A program made the translations under genes and the position numbers. Shown piece by piece: positions 8,762 to 17,272 of a stretch of 35,909 bases of DNA. The notes beneath the pieces were generated by a model. That model was given only the letters and a program-made list of their open reading frames with translations. It searched no databases and was not told the DNA's origin. The stretch lies in contig JAFUCP010000025.1 in the NCBI GenBank assembly GCA_017459565.1, positions 1-35,909 of the forward strand, read 5' to 3'. The stretch is from Clostridia bacterium (GTDB taxonomy: Bacteria; Bacillota; Clostridia; Christensenellales; Aristaeellaceae). The stretch's first letter is position 1; each line of letters begins with the position of its first letter.

Positions 8762-9727
8762 TCACGCCTCGGACTCTTCGCCCTCGTCGTCGAAGTTGAT
8801 CCGCTCCTCCTCTACGACCAGGGGCCGGTTCATCAGGCGCTGGTTCATGCTGAGGATGTACTCGCCGATGATGCCCAGGAAGATGAGCTGCACCGCGCCC
8901 AGGAAGAACATGCCGATGACGATGGGCGCGGTACCGGCCACAAAGTTCGACCAGTTGCACAGCGTCAGCACCAGATAGACCAGGGCCACCAGCAAGCTCA
9001 GAAACGCCACGCCCACGCCCAGGAACGTCGCCATGCGCAGGCCGATCTTCGTATAGGAGGTAAAGCTGAGCATCGCGGCGTCGTACAGCGAGTACCAGTT
9101 GTTGTGCGTCTTGCCCGCGCGGCGCTGGGGCTGCTCATAGGGAATCTCCTTGCGCTTGCCGCCCAGCTCCGCCACGATGCCGCGGATAAACGGCGTCGGG
9201 TCCTTCAAATTGCGCAGCACGTTGATAAAGCTTCTGTCGTACAGGCCGAAGCCGGTAAAGTGTTCGATCTGCTCCACGGAGGAGTACTTCTTGATCAGCT
9301 TGTAATAGATACTGCGCAGCCGGTACATGACTTTGCTCTCCCGGCTGGAGGTCTTGACGCCATGCACGATCTGGTAGCCCTCCTCCCAGTATTTCAGGAA
9401 GGTGGGTATCATTTCCACGGGGTCCTGGAAGTCCGCGCATATGGAAATGGTGCAATCTCCCGAGGTTTGGCACAGACCGTAGAACGGGCTGTTGAACTGT
9501 CCGAAGTTCTTGACGTTGAAGATGGCGCGGATCTTCTTGTTTTTGGCACAGATTTCCCGGATCAGCGGTCGCGTGTTGTCCGTGGAGCAGTTGTCTATGA
9601 AAAGAATCTCATAATCGTACTGGGGCAGCTGATTCATCTGCGCCACGATGGCCTGGCTGATCGGCACAACGTTTTCCTCTTCGTTGTAGCAGGGCACCAT
9701 GATGCTGACTTTTTTCTTAGCGCTCAT
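8762..9727 (-). CDS. GtrB/ArnC-like polyprenyl-phosphate glycosyltransferase (GT2) with two C-terminal helices
   Basis: A protein of 321 residues. The GT2 fold starts at VSIMVPCYNEEENV, and the donor-site motif ADFQDP replaces the common DADLQDP. The conserved downstream block QRRAGKTHNNWYSL is typical of GtrB/DPM-like enzymes. Two membrane helices follow at about residues 230-260 and 268-295, then a short acidic tail. The family transfers a sugar from a nucleotide donor to undecaprenyl phosphate on the cytoplasmic face. AGGAGG lies 6 bases before the ATG, and the first 11 bases overlap the upstream SDR gene. With the GT-C gene and gtrA downstream it makes a coherent load-flip-transfer trio. 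Because the preceding genes build a CDP-sugar, that sugar is a natural candidate donor, but this is inference. Confidence 0.87.
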   Translation of the reverse strand: MSAKKKVSIMVPCYNEEENVVPISQAIVAQMNQLPQYDYEILFIDNCSTDNTRPLIREICAKNKKIRAIFNVKNFGQFNSPFYGLCQTSGDCTISICADFQDPVEMIPTFLKYWEEGYQIVHGVKTSSRESKVMYRLRSIYYKLIKKYSSVEQIEHFTGFGLYDRSFINVLRNLKDPTPFIRGIVAELGGKRKEIPYEQPQRRAGKTHNNWYSLYDAAMLSFTSYTKIGLRMATFLGVGVAFLSLLVALVYLVLTLCNWSNFVAGTAPIVIGMFFLGAVQLIFLGIIGEYILSMNQRLMNRPLVVEEERINFDDEGEESEA

Positions 9728-10646
9728 GCTTCTCCTCCTGCCTCTGCCTGTATTGCTTCACGACCTCGCGGATACCCTCCTCAAAGCTGGTGCGCGGCGC
9801 AAAGCCCGTATCGCGCTGCAGCTCGGAGATGTCCGCCTCAAGGTGCATCACCTGGTTTTCGGGATAGGGCATTTCACCCAGCCCCAGGGGCAGCGACGGG
9901 TCTACCGCGTCCCTGAGCGCCTCGAAGTATTCCCGCAGCGGCCTGATCTTTCCGCTGCCCACGGGATAGATCGCGCCGTCCCTGCCGGATTCGGCCATGC
10001 AGCACAGCGCGTCCCCGGCATCCTCGGCATAGAGATAATCCCACATCTGTTCGCCCGCCGTCAACACGGGCTTTTCGCCCTTGAACAGCTTGTCCAGCAG
10101 CACGGAGATCACCGACAGCGGCCCGTCGTTGACGCCGTAGACGCTCAACACCCGGGCCCACACGTGGCGGATGCCCAGCTGCTTACAAACCACGCGCGTC
10201 ATCTGCCCCGCGCACAGCTTGGCCATGCCGTAGCCGTTGGTGGGAAAGCACGGCGCCGAGGCCGTCACCTTGCCCTCGATCCGACCATGCTCCGCCTGGC
10301 TGCCCACGCCCACGAACACCTCGCAGCCCAGCTTCTTGGCAGTCTGGGCCGCTTCGATGGCGCAGCGGATGTTCTGAGTTTGCAGCAGCATGTCGTCCCG
10401 GCCGGGGCCGATGGTGCCCGCCCAGGCCAGGTGGAAGAAGGCGTCCACGGGTTCCTTGATGGTCTGGGTCAGCGCATCGATCTGACGCATATCGCAGGGC
10501 ACAATCTCCGCTTCCCCGGGGATCAGTTCAATCCTGGGGTCCCCCGGGAAGGCGATTGCGTAGACCTTGACCTTTCGTGCAAGCAGTTGATTGATCAGCG
10601 CCAGGCCGATGGAACCCAGCGATCCGTTTACGATTGCGCTCTTCAT
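9717..10646 (-). CDS. NAD(P)-dependent extended SDR, candidate YerF/RfbJ-like CDP-sugar 4-reductase or branch reductase
   Basis: A protein of 309 residues from the ATG at 10646, which has GGAG 9 bases upstream; an ATG at 10670 would add 8 residues. The N-terminal nucleotide-binding motif is NGSLGSIGLALI and the catalytic Tyr-x-x-x-Lys reads YGMAK. A serine-containing strand GVGSQAEHG precedes it, as in UDP/CDP-sugar epimerases and reductases. Directly upstream are the YerE-like enzyme and then rfbH, rfbG and rfbF. In Yersinia O:VI-type loci the equivalent position is held by YerF, which reduces the acetyl-branched 4-keto sugar. I cannot separate YerF from abequose/paratose synthase or an unrelated epimerase by eye, so the assignment is by context. 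The next gene overlaps its 3' end by 11 bases. Confidence 0.72.
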   Translation of the reverse strand: MKSAIVNGSLGSIGLALINQLLARKVKVYAIAFPGDPRIELIPGEAEIVPCDMRQIDALTQTIKEPVDAFFHLAWAGTIGPGRDDMLLQTQNIRCAIEAAQTAKKLGCEVFVGVGSQAEHGRIEGKVTASAPCFPTNGYGMAKLCAGQMTRVVCKQLGIRHVWARVLSVYGVNDGPLSVISVLLDKLFKGEKPVLTAGEQMWDYLYAEDAGDALCCMAESGRDGAIYPVGSGKIRPLREYFEALRDAVDPSLPLGLGEMPYPENQVMHLEADISELQRDTGFAPRTSFEEGIREVVKQYRQRQEEKHER

Positions 10647-10688
10647 ACTGTATTTCTCCATTCGCGTCAAATTCTGGCAGACGTATGA

Positions 10689-10716
10689 TTTCCCGCGGCG
10701 CTGCCGCCGCGGGAAA
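10689..10716 (-). promoter_or_regulatory. Perfect 12-bp intergenic hairpin between the TPP enzyme and SDR genes
   Basis: TTTCCCGCGGCG (10689-10700) pairs exactly with 10705-10716 across a 4-base loop. It lies 8 bases after the stop of the TPP-enzyme gene and about 43 bases before the SDR start. No T tract follows on the minus strand, which argues for mRNA processing or partial attenuation rather than full termination. Confidence 0.6.
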
Positions 10717-10724
10717 AGGATATG

Positions 10725-12557
10725 TTACTTTTCCTCCATCATGGGGATCACCATGATCTGCTCCAGCTCCTCTCTGGGCAGGAAGGGAGCCAGGTCCTCC
10801 AGCGGCGGACTGACCAGCGTGCCGTCCTCCAGGCGCTTGGTGCTGCTCTTGGGCTCCCATACCTGCTTGGTATCCGTGAAGATTTCGGTAAACACGGGGC
10901 CGTCCAGCTTCAGCACCTCGTCCACCACTGCCTTCATCTCCGCGTTGCTGTGGGCGCAGAAATACCTGTAGCCAAAAGCCTCGGCGATCTTTTTGAACTC
11001 CGGGAAGGAGAGGTCGCCCGATTCCGGCCCGATGCCCACCCTGGTGTGGTGGCCGAACAGGTTGGTCTGGGTGATGCGGATGGAATGATAGCCGCTGTTG
11101 TTGATCAGGAAGATCTTGATGGGCAGCCTGTTGGTGAGGATCGTTTGCAGCTCCTGCAAATTCATCATGATGGAGCCGTCGCCCTCCAGGCAGATGGTCT
11201 GCCGCCGTCCGCCGCCGATACAGGTGCCGATGGCCGCGGGCAGGCCGTAGCCCATGCTGGCGATGGCGCTGTTGTTGGCCATGCGGCTGCCCTTCTGGAT
11301 GACATACGCCTGGTTGCCCACCACGCAGCACGCGCCGTTGGAAACCGCCGTGAGGCTGTTTTCGGGCAGCCGGCTGCTCAGATAGCGCACAAAGGCATAG
11401 ACGTTGGCCGTCTGGCCGTTCTCTTCCCACTGGCGGGGCAGCACGGCGGGATAGTCCCGCTTCCAGCCCTGGCACTTTTCAATCCAATCCTGTCCGGTGA
11501 ACACCCTGTCCTCCGCCGCGGCGTCCAGCTTGGTGAGGAAATCCTTCGCGTCGGCCCAGACCGGCATCTCCACGTGCAGCGTGGGCTTCTTCAGCTCCGC
11601 GGAATCCACGTCCACCATGATGACCTCCGCCGCCCGCGCCCAGGTCTGCCAGTTGTAGCCCACCTGGCGGATGGAAATGCGCGTGCCCACGGCGAGGATC
11701 AAGTCCGCGTTCTGGATGGCCCAGTTTCCGGGCCTGTCGCCCATGTTGCCGGCCCTGCCGCAGTACAGCGGATGCTCATCCTCGATCAGGTCCACCGCGT
11801 TCCAATAGGTCACGATGGGTATATTCAGCTTTTCCGCCACTGAGCGGAACGCATCGTAGCCGCCGGATAGCCGGATGCCATAGCCCGCATGAAACACCGG
11901 CCGCTTTGCCTGGCGAATCTTTTCCAGCACCGCCTCAACCGTCTCGACAGAAACGGGCGGCGGCAGCTTGGCGTCGTCCTCGGCGGGGTCGTAGCCCTCA
12001 AGCTCATCTGTCTCGATGTAGCCGCCCTGGTAATTCACGGGAATATCGATCCAAACCGGGCCGGGTCTGCCGGTGGTGGCCAGGTGCCAGCCCTTTTCCA
12101 GAGCGTAGCGGATCTGCTTCGGGTCCTCGATCATCGTGGCATACTTGGTCATGGGCTCCACCGACCTGACGATGTCGTATTCCTGGTCGCCCATGGCGCG
12201 CAGCGGCTTTTCGGTGAACTGAAGCGCATAGCGCGCGGTGGTGTCATAGCGCACCTGGCCGCTGATGACAAACATGGGAATGGAATCCAGCCATCCGCCG
12301 ACGACGCCCGTCAGCGCGTTGGTCCCGCCGGGGCCCGTCGTGACGCACACCGCCGCGATGCGGTTCTCCAGCCGGGCATAGGCCTCCGCCGCAATCGCGC
12401 AGGCTTGCTCGTGGTGGTTGTAGGTCAGCCTGAGTCCGGGGTTATGGCCCAGCGCGTCATTCAGATGCATCGCGCCGCCGCCCACCACGGAAAAAACGTC
12501 CGTAACGCCGTGCGCCACCAGAAAATCGGCGACGTAATCGGCCAATCGCTGCTTCAT
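10725..12557 (-). CDS. YerE-like thiamine-diphosphate enzyme (acetolactate-synthase superfamily), candidate branched-sugar synthase
   Basis: A protein of 610 residues with the full three-domain acetolactate synthase/pyruvate oxidase fold. The catalytic ThDP glutamate lies in NHHEQACAIAAEAYAR (E50). The ThDP/Mg motif starts GDGSIMMN (G459) and ends at NN486-487. The central domain (about 195-340) is of the type that can hold a flavin. A housekeeping IlvB is unlikely: no ilvN, ilvC or ilvD is nearby, and the gene sits downstream of rfbF, rfbG and rfbH. In Yersinia the homologous enzyme YerE takes a two-carbon unit from pyruvate and adds it to C-4 of CDP-4-keto-3,6-dideoxyglucose, and YerF then reduces it. 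The same order occurs here, interrupted only by one GT-C gene. Family membership is clear; the branched-sugar role is inferred from position. Confidence 0.85.
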   Translation of the reverse strand: MKQRLADYVADFLVAHGVTDVFSVVGGGAMHLNDALGHNPGLRLTYNHHEQACAIAAEAYARLENRIAAVCVTTGPGGTNALTGVVGGWLDSIPMFVISGQVRYDTTARYALQFTEKPLRAMGDQEYDIVRSVEPMTKYATMIEDPKQIRYALEKGWHLATTGRPGPVWIDIPVNYQGGYIETDELEGYDPAEDDAKLPPPVSVETVEAVLEKIRQAKRPVFHAGYGIRLSGGYDAFRSVAEKLNIPIVTYWNAVDLIEDEHPLYCGRAGNMGDRPGNWAIQNADLILAVGTRISIRQVGYNWQTWARAAEVIMVDVDSAELKKPTLHVEMPVWADAKDFLTKLDAAAEDRVFTGQDWIEKCQGWKRDYPAVLPRQWEENGQTANVYAFVRYLSSRLPENSLTAVSNGACCVVGNQAYVIQKGSRMANNSAIASMGYGLPAAIGTCIGGGRRQTICLEGDGSIMMNLQELQTILTNRLPIKIFLINNSGYHSIRITQTNLFGHHTRVGIGPESGDLSFPEFKKIAEAFGYRYFCAHSNAEMKAVVDEVLKLDGPVFTEIFTDTKQVWEPKSSTKRLEDGTLVSPPLEDLAPFLPREELEQIMVIPMMEEK

Positions 12558-12584
12558 ATCCTGTCCATCCTTTCCAAATCGTTG

Positions 12585-14747
12585 TTATAGCTCATTGGAT
12601 GTATCCGTCGTTTCCGTTTCGCCGGCCTCATACACCTCGTCGGTCCCGGCAGTTGCTTCGGTTTCCCCATCTCCTTCGGCCTGTCCGGCTTCGTCGACGT
12701 TTTCCGGCATCCGATTCTTCTTGTCCGGGTCCTTCTTGTAGACGTACACGTTGTCGTAGCTGCCCAGCAGCGTGTAATCCGTCTCGAACTTCTCCGCGAA
12801 GAAGGCCTCGACCTCGCGCTGCTTCAAGGGTTCTCCCTTTCTGAATACGCCTTCATGCGTCTCAAGCATCGAGGGAATGGTCTCCCAGACCACGATATCC
12901 GGCAGATGCTCCCGGAGCATCTCCAGCTCCGTCAACACGTACTTATCGGAAACCACGTCCGGGAAGAGAACGGGCACAAAGGTATCCATGTTGTAGCGGT
13001 TCGTGAGAATGTTGAACAGCCGGATGTGCGGATAGCCCCACACCACCGCGTCCTCGTCGGCGTTTTCATTGATGGTGTTGGTGACGAACTCATACAGCTC
13101 CTTCCTGTACTGGGAGAAGCGGAAGCCCTTGAGAGCGGGAATATCCGTCTCGAAGGTCTCTTCCCAGCGCGGGCTTTCGGCGCTGCCCCACCAGCCGTAG
13201 GCATAAATGTTCTTTTCGGAAATGCAGACAACGGACAGCGCGATGCAGGTCGCCCATATCAGCCCCTTCACAACCCCTGAAACCAGCTTCTCCCTGAACT
13301 CAAGCGAAAGGATCGCGCAGATCACCAGCGGAAGGGCGATCCTGATGATATGGGCCGGCGCGGCGCTGATGTTTGCGGCCATGATCCCGGCATAGAACAG
13401 GCTGAAGCCCGCGCAGGAGAAGAACATCAGCGGCTTGCCATACTCGGTTTTCCACAGCACCGTGACGGAGAGGATGAACAAGATCAGCGTTGAATACAGG
13501 CACCACTTTTCAAAGTCGTTTTGAATATACAGGAACAGGAAGCCCTGCGCGTGTACCGACATGGAATAGCTTTCGCTGAGCGCCGTGGCTCCCAGCACCA
13601 TGCCCACGCCCAGACAGGCCGCCAGGTTGATGAACAGAAGCCGCTTGGCCGGCTCCAGCTTCCTGCGCACGCAGTATATGGCGCAGCCGACGCACAGCAG
13701 TATGCCGAAGGCTATGATGAGTTCCATCTTGTAATGCCCCTTCACGCTCCCATAGAACGCCCTGAAGCTATGCTGATAGAACTCGGCGATGACGCACAGG
13801 TCAACCGCCAGCAGCAAAAAGGACGCGGGCCGGTATTCCCGCTTATCAAGCCTGCCGTCCGACGCCACCGTGCGGGCGTACATGCCCAGCGCGAAGGGGA
13901 ACAGGGCCAATACCCACATGGCATAGTGGAACAGCTTTCCGGTCAGGCTGTTGATGATGATATCCTGAAGGCTGCCCTTGCCGTCCGTATTCAAAAAGAC
14001 CTGTTCGATGAACGGCATCAGCGCGCCGTTGAGCAGCAGGTATACGGCTGTGAGGGTCAGAGGCGCCAATATGCCCAGCGCCACGGCGACGCAGTACTTG
14101 ATGAAGCCTGCGTCCTTGGCCCGCAGACAGTAGACGCCCAGGCAGATGAAATAGCAGATGAAGCTGGCCAGGAAAATCGTCTGCTTGTTGAGGAACATGC
14201 CTCCCAGGAAGCAGCCGCATATAAACAGCCATTTCAGCTTCTTTTTCAGCTCCTGCGCGTTCACAAAGGCAATCGCACTGTAGAGCAGCAATATCGCCAG
14301 CAGCGCCATCGTCTGGTTGTAATCGCCGAACAGGTCATAGGTGTCTCCGGTGGCCAAAATCGCCGTAAACGCGCATCCGATGAATGCGTAGACACAGTGA
14401 AAGTACCTTTTCAGCAGATTGTATACCAGGACAAATATCGCTATGCGCTCAACGAGCCTCCAAACCCTGTACATGAACAGCAGCCCGAAGGACAGCTTCC
14501 ACATCAGAGCGTCCATCCACAAGCTCAGCGGGGGCAGGTAAAAATAAAAATCCCGATAGGGCACCTTCCCGTGGTTCATCAGCTCGGCGTTGAACACGCC
14601 CCAGCCCTCGCTGATCGGGTAGGTATTGTTGAAATAGACCATCGAAAAGCCCACGATGACTGCCACCAGCGCCACGCGCAGCGCGTGTTCCAGCAGTCGA
14701 CCGTTCCGGGACGGCTCCATTCTACGGAAAAACTGTCCGGTCTCCAT
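12585..14747 (-). CDS. PMT/ArnT-like GT-C membrane glycosyltransferase with acidic tail
   Basis: A protein of 720 residues with about 11-13 membrane segments between residues 22 and 505. The first extracytoplasmic loop holds ISEGWGVFNAEL followed by GKVPYRDFYFYLPPLSLW, a recurring signature of GT-C enzymes using polyprenyl-phosphate sugars, where acidic residues act in catalysis. A soluble region follows from about 525 to 670. The last ~45 residues are almost purely Asp, Glu, Thr, Gly and Ala (from PENVDEAGQ onward), a low-complexity acidic tail not usual for the family. GGAGG lies 8 bases before the ATG. The gene sits between rfbH and the YerE-like gene inside the CDP-sugar block, so the branched or dideoxy sugar is a possible substrate; this is inference. 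Confidence 0.72.
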   Translation of the reverse strand: METGQFFRRMEPSRNGRLLEHALRVALVAVIVGFSMVYFNNTYPISEGWGVFNAELMNHGKVPYRDFYFYLPPLSLWMDALMWKLSFGLLFMYRVWRLVERIAIFVLVYNLLKRYFHCVYAFIGCAFTAILATGDTYDLFGDYNQTMALLAILLLYSAIAFVNAQELKKKLKWLFICGCFLGGMFLNKQTIFLASFICYFICLGVYCLRAKDAGFIKYCVAVALGILAPLTLTAVYLLLNGALMPFIEQVFLNTDGKGSLQDIIINSLTGKLFHYAMWVLALFPFALGMYARTVASDGRLDKREYRPASFLLLAVDLCVIAEFYQHSFRAFYGSVKGHYKMELIIAFGILLCVGCAIYCVRRKLEPAKRLLFINLAACLGVGMVLGATALSESYSMSVHAQGFLFLYIQNDFEKWCLYSTLILFILSVTVLWKTEYGKPLMFFSCAGFSLFYAGIMAANISAAPAHIIRIALPLVICAILSLEFREKLVSGVVKGLIWATCIALSVVCISEKNIYAYGWWGSAESPRWEETFETDIPALKGFRFSQYRKELYEFVTNTINENADEDAVVWGYPHIRLFNILTNRYNMDTFVPVLFPDVVSDKYVLTELEMLREHLPDIVVWETIPSMLETHEGVFRKGEPLKQREVEAFFAEKFETDYTLLGSYDNVYVYKKDPDKKNRMPENVDEAGQAEGDGETEATAGTDEVYEAGETETTDTSNEL

Positions 14748-14791
14748 GATTGCATCCTCCTGGTTATCGGGTGTATTTCAGGACAGCCAAT

Positions 14792-14825
14792 GGCGCCGAG
14801 AGCGAAAATGGCCCGCCTCGGCGCC
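14792..14825 (-). promoter_or_regulatory. 9-bp inverted repeat between rfbH and the GT-C gene
   Basis: GGCGCCGAG (14792-14800) and CTCGGCGCC (14817-14825) form a perfect stem with a 16-base loop. On the minus strand this lies 10 bases past the upstream GT-C start region side and just below the 14836 stop of rfbH. No T run follows, so it is an intra-operon hairpin rather than a clear terminator. Confidence 0.5.
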
Positions 14826-14835
14826 GCCGCACGCC

Positions 14836-16179
14836 TTACCCTATGGCTTCGCGAATGATCCTTGCCATGTAATCGATCTTTTCGTCCGTCATGCCGGGAT
14901 ATACGCCCACCCAGAACGAATTGTTCATGATGAATTCCGTCGCGCTCAAATCGCCGGACACGCGATAGGCGTCCGTGCCGCGGATGGAATCAAAGCAGGG
15001 ATGCTTGATCAGGTTGCCGCTGAACAGAAGGCGCGTCTGGATGTTGTGGTCCTCGATATAGCGCGTCACCTTGTTGCGCTCCAGGCCGCTGCCCTCGCGC
15101 ACGCTGATCATAAAGCCGAACCAGGAGGGCTCGCTGTTTTCAGCCGGCTCCGGGAGGATCAGCTTGTCCTGAGTATCCGCCAGGGCCGCGCGCAGCCGGT
15201 CCCAGTTGTGGCGGCGGCGCTGGATGAAGGACGGGAACTTCTTGAGCTGCTCCACGCCCACCGCGGCCTGCAAATCCGTCACCTTGAGGTTATAGCCGAA
15301 GTGGCTGTACACATACTTGTGGTCATAGCCCTGGGGCAGCTCGCCGTACTGGCCGTCGAAGCGGTGGCCGCAGAAGTTGTCCCGCCCGGAGGGGCAGATG
15401 CAGTCGCGGCCCCAGTCCCTGTAGGACAGGATCAGGCGGTTCAGCTTCGCGTTGTTGGTGTACACGCAGCCGCCCTCACCCATGGTCATGTGGTGCGGCG
15501 GATAGAAGCTGCTGGTGCCGATATCGCCCCAGGTTCCCGTGAAGCGCGTCTCACCGTCGATGGTATACTTCGTGCCCAGCGCGTCGCAATTGTCCTCCAC
15601 AAGCCACAGATTGTGCGCTTCGCAGAACGCCTTCACCGCCTTCAGGTCGAAGGGGTTGCCCAGCGTATGCGCGATCATGACCGCCTTGGTCTTTTCCGAA
15701 AGCGCCGCCTCCAACTTCGTGACATCGATGTTGTACTGTGGCACGGTCACGTCCACGAACACCGGCACCGCCCCGTACTGGATCATGGGCGTCACGGTGG
15801 TGGGGAAACCGCAGGCAACCGTGATCACCTCGTCGCCCCGCTTGATCTGGCGCTCGCCCAGCTCCGGCGCGGTGAGCGTCATGAAGGCGATGAGGTTGGC
15901 GGAAGAGCCGCTGTTTACGAGGTGAGCGAATTTCACACCTATCCAGGACGCGAATTCCTCTTCAAACTGATCCGAAAAGCGCCCCGTGGTCAGCCAGAAA
16001 TCCAGCGCGGCGTCCACCAGGGAACACATCTCCTTTTCGTCGTACACGCGGGAAGCATAGGATATCCTGTCCCCGGGATTGAACGCCTTCTGCTGCTCCG
16101 GCTTCTTGAAGTCGTTGTAATAGGCCGCCACCATGGCTTTAATCTGCTCGCGGGCCTCTGCTTCGTTCTTCCACTGCAT
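14836..16179 (-). CDS. rfbH: CDP-4-keto-6-deoxy-D-glucose 3-dehydrase (E1)
   Basis: A protein of 447 residues from the ATG at 16179, which has GGGAGG 7 bases upstream; a TTG 15 bases earlier sits inside that ribosome site and is rejected. The fold is DegT/aminotransferase-like, but the PLP lysine is replaced by histidine in FYPPHHMTMGEGG (H230), the hallmark of the E1 dehydrase that uses PMP. Cysteines for the [2Fe-2S] cluster are visible: C198, then C260-x-C262 and C270, giving C-x61-C-x-C-x7-C. Enterobacterial members are reported with x57 for the first gap. E1 removes the 3-hydroxyl of CDP-4-keto-6-deoxyglucose and needs an NADH reductase partner (E3, ascD/ddhD), which is not in this window. 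It is part of the rfbF-rfbG-rfbH block. Confidence 0.95.
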   Translation of the reverse strand: MQWKNEAEAREQIKAMVAAYYNDFKKPEQQKAFNPGDRISYASRVYDEKEMCSLVDAALDFWLTTGRFSDQFEEEFASWIGVKFAHLVNSGSSANLIAFMTLTAPELGERQIKRGDEVITVACGFPTTVTPMIQYGAVPVFVDVTVPQYNIDVTKLEAALSEKTKAVMIAHTLGNPFDLKAVKAFCEAHNLWLVEDNCDALGTKYTIDGETRFTGTWGDIGTSSFYPPHHMTMGEGGCVYTNNAKLNRLILSYRDWGRDCICPSGRDNFCGHRFDGQYGELPQGYDHKYVYSHFGYNLKVTDLQAAVGVEQLKKFPSFIQRRRHNWDRLRAALADTQDKLILPEPAENSEPSWFGFMISVREGSGLERNKVTRYIEDHNIQTRLLFSGNLIKHPCFDSIRGTDAYRVSGDLSATEFIMNNSFWVGVYPGMTDEKIDYMARIIREAIG

Positions 16180-16215
16180 GGTTTTTCCTCCCAATTCTTT
16201 CTTCCGTGTCCCCGG

Positions 16216-17271
16216 TTATTTCATGAATTCCGCGATCTCGCGATCCATCTCGGCGGGAACGTCCCCGCCCTCAAGCCACACCCGCGTCCAGGCGCAGGTC
16301 ATTTCAATCGTCTCGTCGATGTGCCAGGTGGGCCTCCAGCCAAATACCGACTTGATTTTCGAGCAGTCCAGCTTGAGGAAGCTGGCCTCATGGGGGCCCT
16401 GGGCGTCGGCCAGGTTGACCCACTTCAGCCCTCTTCCCCACCGGGACACAAACAGCTCTACCAGCCGGCCCGTGGTCACGCAGTCGCACTCGTCGGGGCC
16501 GACGTTGTACCAGCCAGCCAGAGAGGGGTCCTCCCACTGTCTTTGGGCAATCATCAGGTAAGCCGTCACCGGCTCCAGCACATGCTGATATGGCCGCGTG
16601 GAATAGGGATTGCGCACCACGATGTCGCGGCCCGCCTTCGCGGCCCGCACGCAGTCCGGAATGATGCGGTCGTTGGCAAAGTCGCCGCCACCGATCACGT
16701 TGCCCGCCCGGGCCGTGGAAATCGCCGGCGCGCCTTCTGCGTTGAAAAAGCTGTTTTTATAGCTGTGGGTCGCCAGTTCAGAACAGGACTTCGAATTGGA
16801 ATATGGATCGTAGCCGTCCAGCATCTCATCTTCTCGGTAGCCCCATTGCCACTCGCGGTTCAAATAAACCTTGTCCGTGGTCACGTTCAAAAAGCTGCGC
16901 ACGCACTTCGACTGCCGCACGCACTCCAACAGGTTAACCGTGCCCATCACGTTGGTTTCATAGGTATACCTCGGATCCTTGTAGCTGTCCCGCACGATAG
17001 GCTGGGCCGCCATGTGAATCACGATTTCCGGCTGCGCGGCCTCAAACGCGGCGCGCAGCGCCTCAAAATCCCGAATGTCCCCGATGACGCTGTTCATGCG
17101 GCCCTGAAGACCCGCCATCTCAAACAGGCTGGGGCTGGTGGGCGGCTCAAGGGAATAGCCCGTCAGAACCGCGCCGGCGTTGACCAGGATCCGGCTCATC
17201 CACGTGCCCTTGAAGCCCGTATGCCCCGTCAGGAACACGCGTCTGCCCTTATAAAAGCTGAAATCCTTCAT
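16216..17271 (-). CDS. rfbG: CDP-glucose 4,6-dehydratase
   Basis: A protein of 351 residues, about the family's length (350-360). The N-terminal NAD site is GHTGFKG (residues 16-22), the form typical of CDP-glucose dehydratases. Also visible are TTDKVYLNREWQWGYRE (about 130-146), the catalytic YSNSK and the AGNVIGGGDFANDRIIPD block. It converts CDP-D-glucose to CDP-4-keto-6-deoxy-D-glucose in the cytoplasm. The start lies 1 base past the stop of rfbF with only a weak GGGTAG ahead of it, so translation is probably coupled. The product feeds RfbH immediately downstream. Confidence 0.97.
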   Translation of the reverse strand: MKDFSFYKGRRVFLTGHTGFKGTWMSRILVNAGAVLTGYSLEPPTSPSLFEMAGLQGRMNSVIGDIRDFEALRAAFEAAQPEIVIHMAAQPIVRDSYKDPRYTYETNVMGTVNLLECVRQSKCVRSFLNVTTDKVYLNREWQWGYREDEMLDGYDPYSNSKSCSELATHSYKNSFFNAEGAPAISTARAGNVIGGGDFANDRIIPDCVRAAKAGRDIVVRNPYSTRPYQHVLEPVTAYLMIAQRQWEDPSLAGWYNVGPDECDCVTTGRLVELFVSRWGRGLKWVNLADAQGPHEASFLKLDCSKIKSVFGWRPTWHIDETIEMTCAWTRVWLEGGDVPAEMDREIAEFMK

Positions 17272-17272
17272 A

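Noticed and set aside
10725..12557. Housekeeping acetolactate synthase (ilvB) assignment
   Set aside because: No small subunit or branched-chain amino acid genes are near. The gene is embedded in a CDP-deoxysugar block in the position of yerE.
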